From: Chitinophagales bacterium
Lineage (GTDB): Bacteria; Bacteroidota; Bacteroidia; Chitinophagales; JADIYW01
NCBI GenBank assembly: GCA_020636535.1
Contig: JACJXT010000002.1
Span: 1-10,017, forward strand
Reading direction: 5' to 3'
DNA length: 10,017 bases
The notes under the pieces were generated by a model that saw only the letters and a list, made by a program, of their open reading frames with translations, did not search any database and had not been told where the DNA came from. The position numbers were made by a program, and so were the translations under genes. Shown here piece by piece: positions 7,169 to 10,017 of this stretch (its first letter is position 1; the number at the start of each line of letters is the position of its first letter).

Positions 7169-7746
7169 TTAACATCCTTTTGTGATGCTTCATCTTGTTT
7201 GATTTTTTCATCAATTTCTTCTTCTTTCATCTCTGAATAAGAGTAATCCATTTTTTTTCCTGCAAGTACAATTCCACCAATCATTGCAACCAAAAGCATA
7301 ATGGCTGCTAATTCAAATGGAAGTAAATATTTTGTAAATAATACAAGTCCTACATCCACACTATTTCCATATTCAGGATGAACAGGATAATTTGCTTCAA
7401 TATTTTGACCTATAATTGGTGCAATTAAAACAACAACTACAATTAATGCTACCATTCCAGAAAGTAAAAATACCAATCTTGGATTTTTGATTTTTTCTTT
7501 TACTTCTGATAAAGAGTCAAAAAACATCATACCAAAAGCATAAAGAGCCATAACAGCTCCTGTATAAACAACTATTTGAACAGCTCCTAAAAAGTCTGCA
7601 TTTAATAAAAAGAAAAATCCTGAAATAAATATCATTCCAGCAGCCAAAGAACTTAAAGCATATAAAGCATTGTTAGTTAAAACAGTAATACCAAACATAC
7701 CAATAGTTAAAACCGAAAAAATTATAAAAGCTACAACTTCAAACAT
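7165..7746 (-). CDS. nuoJ: NADH-quinone oxidoreductase subunit J
   Basis: NuoJ (ND6-like) is a five-helix membrane subunit at the junction of complex I's quinone site and proton-pumping arm. The 193 residues show five hydrophobic segments at roughly 3-22, 28-48, 53-76, 90-113 and 138-162. The third carries the conserved family pattern around VQIVVYTGAVMALYAFGMM (56-74). The last has the typical GLVLFTKYLLPFELAAIMLLVAMIG. After the last helix comes a polar, strongly charged tail of about 30 residues (KKMDYSYSEMKEEEIDEKI...), a little longer than in many homologues. A run of eight A's (7258-7251) encodes the Gly-Lys-Lys just after the last helix. The ATG is 9 nt after nuoI, with the ribosome binding site fused to the nuoI stop (TAAGGAG). 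It ends in TGA overlapping the nuoK start. Confidence 0.96.
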   Translation of the reverse strand: MFEVVAFIIFSVLTIGMFGITVLTNNALYALSSLAAGMIFISGFFFLLNADFLGAVQIVVYTGAVMALYAFGMMFFDSLSEVKEKIKNPRLVFLLSGMVALIVVVVLIAPIIGQNIEANYPVHPEYGNSVDVGLVLFTKYLLPFELAAIMLLVAMIGGIVLAGKKMDYSYSEMKEEEIDEKIKQDEASQKDVK

Positions 7747-7755
7747 TCAAACTCC

Positions 7756-8376
7756 TTAGTATGATAATGGTGTTTTTTTGATTTTTTTATCTGCATCAGG
7801 AGATACTGAACCATAACCATCAAATTCAAGTTGTGCACCTAAACCATTTGCCGAAGTTAAAATATCTTCTTTAAGTGAAAAATGTGCTCTTTGTTCACTT
7901 GAATTTTCATATCTTCCACCATGAACAATAGCAAGTTCTGGACAAACCTCAGCACAATATCCACAGAAAATACATCTTCCCATATTAATTGTATATTGCA
8001 TAACTTCTTTTCTTGAATTTTCATCAATTCTTGTTTCCATTCTTATACAGTTTGAAATACAAATCTTTTCACAAAGTCCACATCCAATACATCTTTCTTC
8101 ACCTGATTCTAAAAGTCTTAGAAGCTTATGTACAGCTCTATATCTAGGGCCAATAGGTAATTTTTCTTTTGGATATTGAACTGTTGCCATTTCACCTTTA
8201 AATAATGCTCTATACATTATTCCAAAAGTGATTTTTAAACCTGTAAATAACTCACCTTTAACAGATCGAACCATTACTTGTTTGAACATATCCCAAGAAG
8301 TTTTAGGATAATTATCTTCTTGAACTGTAATATAATCTTCGCTTATATTTCTATTTTTAAACTTATTTAGTTCCAT
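7756..8376 (-). CDS. nuoI: NADH-quinone oxidoreductase subunit I (2x[4Fe-4S] protein)
   Basis: NuoI is the peripheral-arm subunit that carries two [4Fe-4S] clusters (N6a and N6b), passing electrons toward the terminal cluster and quinone. The 206-residue product has two ferredoxin-type motifs: Cys96, Cys99, Cys102, Cys106 and Cys135, Cys138, Cys141, Cys145, the second followed by the usual Pro146. In the first motif the Pro normally found after the fourth Cys is Ile107, and an extra Cys110 follows. An amphipathic N-terminal region (about 27-60) with a TGLKITFGIMYRALFKG stretch fits the membrane-associated helix of the family. The C-terminal tail from about 175 is variable. The ATG at 8376 is 9 nt after nuoH; AGGAG 6 nt upstream overlaps the nuoH TAG stop. 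All eight cluster-ligand cysteines are intact, so I expect both clusters to form. Confidence 0.97.
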   Translation of the reverse strand: MELNKFKNRNISEDYITVQEDNYPKTSWDMFKQVMVRSVKGELFTGLKITFGIMYRALFKGEMATVQYPKEKLPIGPRYRAVHKLLRLLESGEERCIGCGLCEKICISNCIRMETRIDENSRKEVMQYTINMGRCIFCGYCAEVCPELAIVHGGRYENSSEQRAHFSLKEDILTSANGLGAQLEFDGYGSVSPDADKKIKKTPLSY

Positions 8377-8385
8377 AATTAACTC

Positions 8386-9378
8386 CTAAAACATTAGCAC
8401 AAAACCAGTAACTAAAATATTTAGTACTGCAAGAGGCATTAAAATTTTCCAACATAACCACATCAATTGGTCAGGTCTAATATGTGGCCAAGATGCTCTT
8501 GTCCATAAGAAAAGGAAAATCAAAAACATAACTTTTAAAACAATTGCTAAACCACCTGGAATAAACCATAATGGCTCAAATCCACCCAAGAAAATTAATG
8601 CAACTAAAAAAGAGATTGTAAAAAGGTTTGCATACTCTCCAATAAAAAACATCCCCCATCTCATACCTGAATACTCTGTTGCATAACCAGCAACTAATTC
8701 AGCTTCATGCTCAAGCAAGTCAAAAGGTGTTCTATTAGTTTCAGCAAATCCAGCAATTACAAATAAAACAAAAGCAACTGGTTGAGACCAAATTATCCAG
8801 TTTGAAACTCCACCTGCTTGATAATTATTTATATCAATTAAAGAAAGACTTCCTATCATCATAAGTGGAGCTAAAAGAGCAAGTCCTGATACAACTTCAT
8901 AAGATAAAAGCTGAATTGCAGTTCTAGCCCCTCCAAGTAATGCCCATTTATTAGCACTACTCATACCAGCTAAAAGTGGTCCATAAAGACCAACTGCTCC
9001 AACAGACATTACAAATAAAACCCCAACATTAATATCACTAATTATTGGTTTTACTGTATATCCAAACATTTCAAATTCAGGGAAAAAAGGAATGGCACTC
9101 ATTGCTATAAATGCTGTTGCAGCTGTTATAATTGGTGCAACCATAAAAATAGGTCTATTTACATTTGCAGGAATAATATCCTCTTTTGTGAAAAGTTTAA
9201 TTCCATCAGCTGCAATTTGTAACAATCCATAAGGTCCAACATTTGTAGGTCCTAATCTTCTTTGCATAAATGCTAAAACTTTTCTTTCAATATAAGTTGT
9301 AAATCCAGCGAGTGCTGAAAACACAGCAAGTACAACTATAACTTTTACAATAGTTTCTATTATGATACTTGATTCCAT
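8386..9378 (-). CDS. nuoH: NADH-quinone oxidoreductase subunit H
   Basis: NuoH (ND1-like) is the membrane subunit that forms most of the quinone-binding chamber of complex I and docks the peripheral arm. The 330 residues carry about eight hydrophobic segments. Signatures seen are YIERKVLAFMQRRLGPTNVGP (29-49) with GLLQIAADGIKLFTKED (51-67), then FAETNRTPFDL (211-221). The acidic loop that follows has Glu223, Glu225 and Glu227, then ELVAGYATEYSG with Glu235. These are the conserved charged residues linking the quinone site to the proton channels. ELVAGYxTEYSGMRWGMFF is typical of bacterial NuoH. The ATG lies 1 nt after the nuoG stop with AAAGG a few bases upstream. It is the only gene in the window ending in TAG, and that stop overlaps the nuoI ribosome binding site. 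Confidence 0.97.
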   Translation of the reverse strand: MESSIIIETIVKVIVVLAVFSALAGFTTYIERKVLAFMQRRLGPTNVGPYGLLQIAADGIKLFTKEDIIPANVNRPIFMVAPIITAATAFIAMSAIPFFPEFEMFGYTVKPIISDINVGVLFVMSVGAVGLYGPLLAGMSSANKWALLGGARTAIQLLSYEVVSGLALLAPLMMIGSLSLIDINNYQAGGVSNWIIWSQPVAFVLFVIAGFAETNRTPFDLLEHEAELVAGYATEYSGMRWGMFFIGEYANLFTISFLVALIFLGGFEPLWFIPGGLAIVLKVMFLIFLFLWTRASWPHIRPDQLMWLCWKILMPLAVLNILVTGFVLMF

Positions 9379-9379
9379 A

Positions 9380-10017
9380 TTATGCCTTTACTACTTTTGC
9401 TTTATTAAATCTATATGTATTAAATAAAGCATTTGAAGAACTATTTTTCATAAATGTTGAAATATAAGGAATATTTCCCTCTATTTGAATATCAATATAA
9501 GCTGATAAAATCAACTCTTGATTATTTGCTATAACTTTTACCTTATCACCTTCATTTAACTCCAATTTTTCAAATAAAGATTTTGAGAAAAAGATACCAT
9601 CTTGAAGTTTATCTTTAAACTCATGGGCAATTGCTGTAAATTCATTAAATTGATTTATTGGATTTGCTCTATAAATAATAAGTTCATCATCTTGTAATGT
9701 TATTCTTTCATCAATTATTGGTTTAAAATCATCTTGAATTGAAACCTCAAATGATTGTAAATCATAACCTCTATATTCAACTTGATCATTACCAAATTTA
9801 TTTGGTAAATCATCAAATTGTTCTGATTTATAACCTTTTTGAATTGGAAGTTTTACTGTATACTCAATTGTATATTCAACATCTGTTCCTAACACTTCAT
9901 TTGCAACTTCATTTAATGTATATCCTTTAAATTCTAAAGCTGCATTTGTTGGAATTACTTTTTTATCAATATTGGTAAAAGTTCCCTCTTGTTGGTTAAG
10001 AGCTGGAATATCTAAAT
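9380..10017 (-). CDS. nuoG: NADH-quinone oxidoreductase subunit G, C-terminal 211 residues (5' end outside the window)
   Basis: NuoG is the large iron-sulfur subunit of the complex I peripheral arm, related to molybdopterin oxidoreductases. The frame is open to the window edge. Its first visible residues contain the family hallmark NQQEGTFTNIDKKVIPTNAAL followed by FKGYTLNEVA, which lies inside NuoG and not at a start. The GTG at 9895 is therefore internal and should not be taken as a start. The remainder resembles the C-terminal beta-barrel domain of molybdopterin-dinucleotide-binding proteins: ELIIYRANPINQFNEFT, then FFSKSLFEKLELNEGDKVKV, where the GDKV turn is typical. No Cys ligands occur in this part, as expected, since the clusters are N-terminal. 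It ends 1 nt before nuoH, which confirms the operon. Whether the full subunit is typical in length cannot be judged. Confidence 0.92.
   Translation of the reverse strand, partial: LDIPALNQQEGTFTNIDKKVIPTNAALEFKGYTLNEVANEVLGTDVEYTIEYTVKLPIQKGYKSEQFDDLPNKFGNDQVEYRGYDLQSFEVSIQDDFKPIIDERITLQDDELIIYRANPINQFNEFTAIAHEFKDKLQDGIFFSKSLFEKLELNEGDKVKVIANNQELILSAYIDIQIEGNIPYISTFMKNSSSNALFNTYRFNKAKVVKA

Noticed and set aside
7251..7258. Eight-A run in nuoJ as a possible phase-variation tract
   Set aside because: Phase-variable tracts in Campylobacterota are mostly longer poly-G/C runs. Eight A's in an AT-rich gene for an essential-type subunit is unremarkable, and slippage would only affect the polar tail.
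9380..9895. A separate 171-residue hypothetical protein starting at the GTG at 9895
   Set aside because: The frame continues upstream to the window edge, and those 40 codons contain the NuoG hallmark QEGTFTNIDK. The short version is simply an internal start of nuoG.
9739..9930. Plus-strand open frame opposite nuoG
   Set aside because: It is Leu/Tyr/Gln-rich antisense translation of the conserved nuoG C-terminal region, with no supporting signal.

Overview
The window is a block of minus-strand genes from a low-GC genome, read here from high to low coordinates. The layout suggests Campylobacterota, most likely an Arcobacter-type organism. The reasons are the AT-rich codon use, the futalosine-route menaquinone gene mqnD, and Campylobacterota-looking versions of the NuoI, NuoM and NuoH motifs. 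This assignment is inferred from protein character, not from a database search.

Positions 10017 to 1963 hold the distal part of a respiratory complex I operon in canonical order: nuoG (3' part only), nuoH, nuoI, nuoJ, nuoK, nuoL, nuoM, nuoN. Junctions are tight, from a 4-nt overlap to 12 nt of spacing, and at several of them the Shine-Dalgarno overlaps or abuts the upstream stop codon. This points to one translationally coupled transcript. The genes supply all of the membrane arm except NuoA (NuoH, J, K, L, M, N), the 2x[4Fe-4S] wire subunit NuoI, and the end of the peripheral subunit NuoG. The key proton-channel residues are present in NuoK, L, M and N, so the complex looks functional. The electron-input genes (nuoE/nuoF or their Campylobacterota replacements) lie outside the window, so the electron donor cannot be read here.

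Positions 1904 to 1962 are the only notable gap. They contain a perfect 12-bp inverted repeat with a GGAA loop and an outer 7-bp stem. It may be a weak terminator, or a structure that limits expression of the next gene.

Positions 1903 to 1 hold three more genes on the same strand: a small exported lysozyme-like transglycosylase, mqnD (menaquinone synthesis, TTG start) and the first 177 codons of murB (peptidoglycan precursor synthesis). Complex I passes electrons to menaquinone in this group, so mqnD next to nuo is metabolically coherent. The transglycosylase and murB both act on the cell wall.

I see no mobile element, CRISPR array, RNA gene or sign of recent transfer, and no credible novel system. 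The findings are modest observations on gene expression and gene context.
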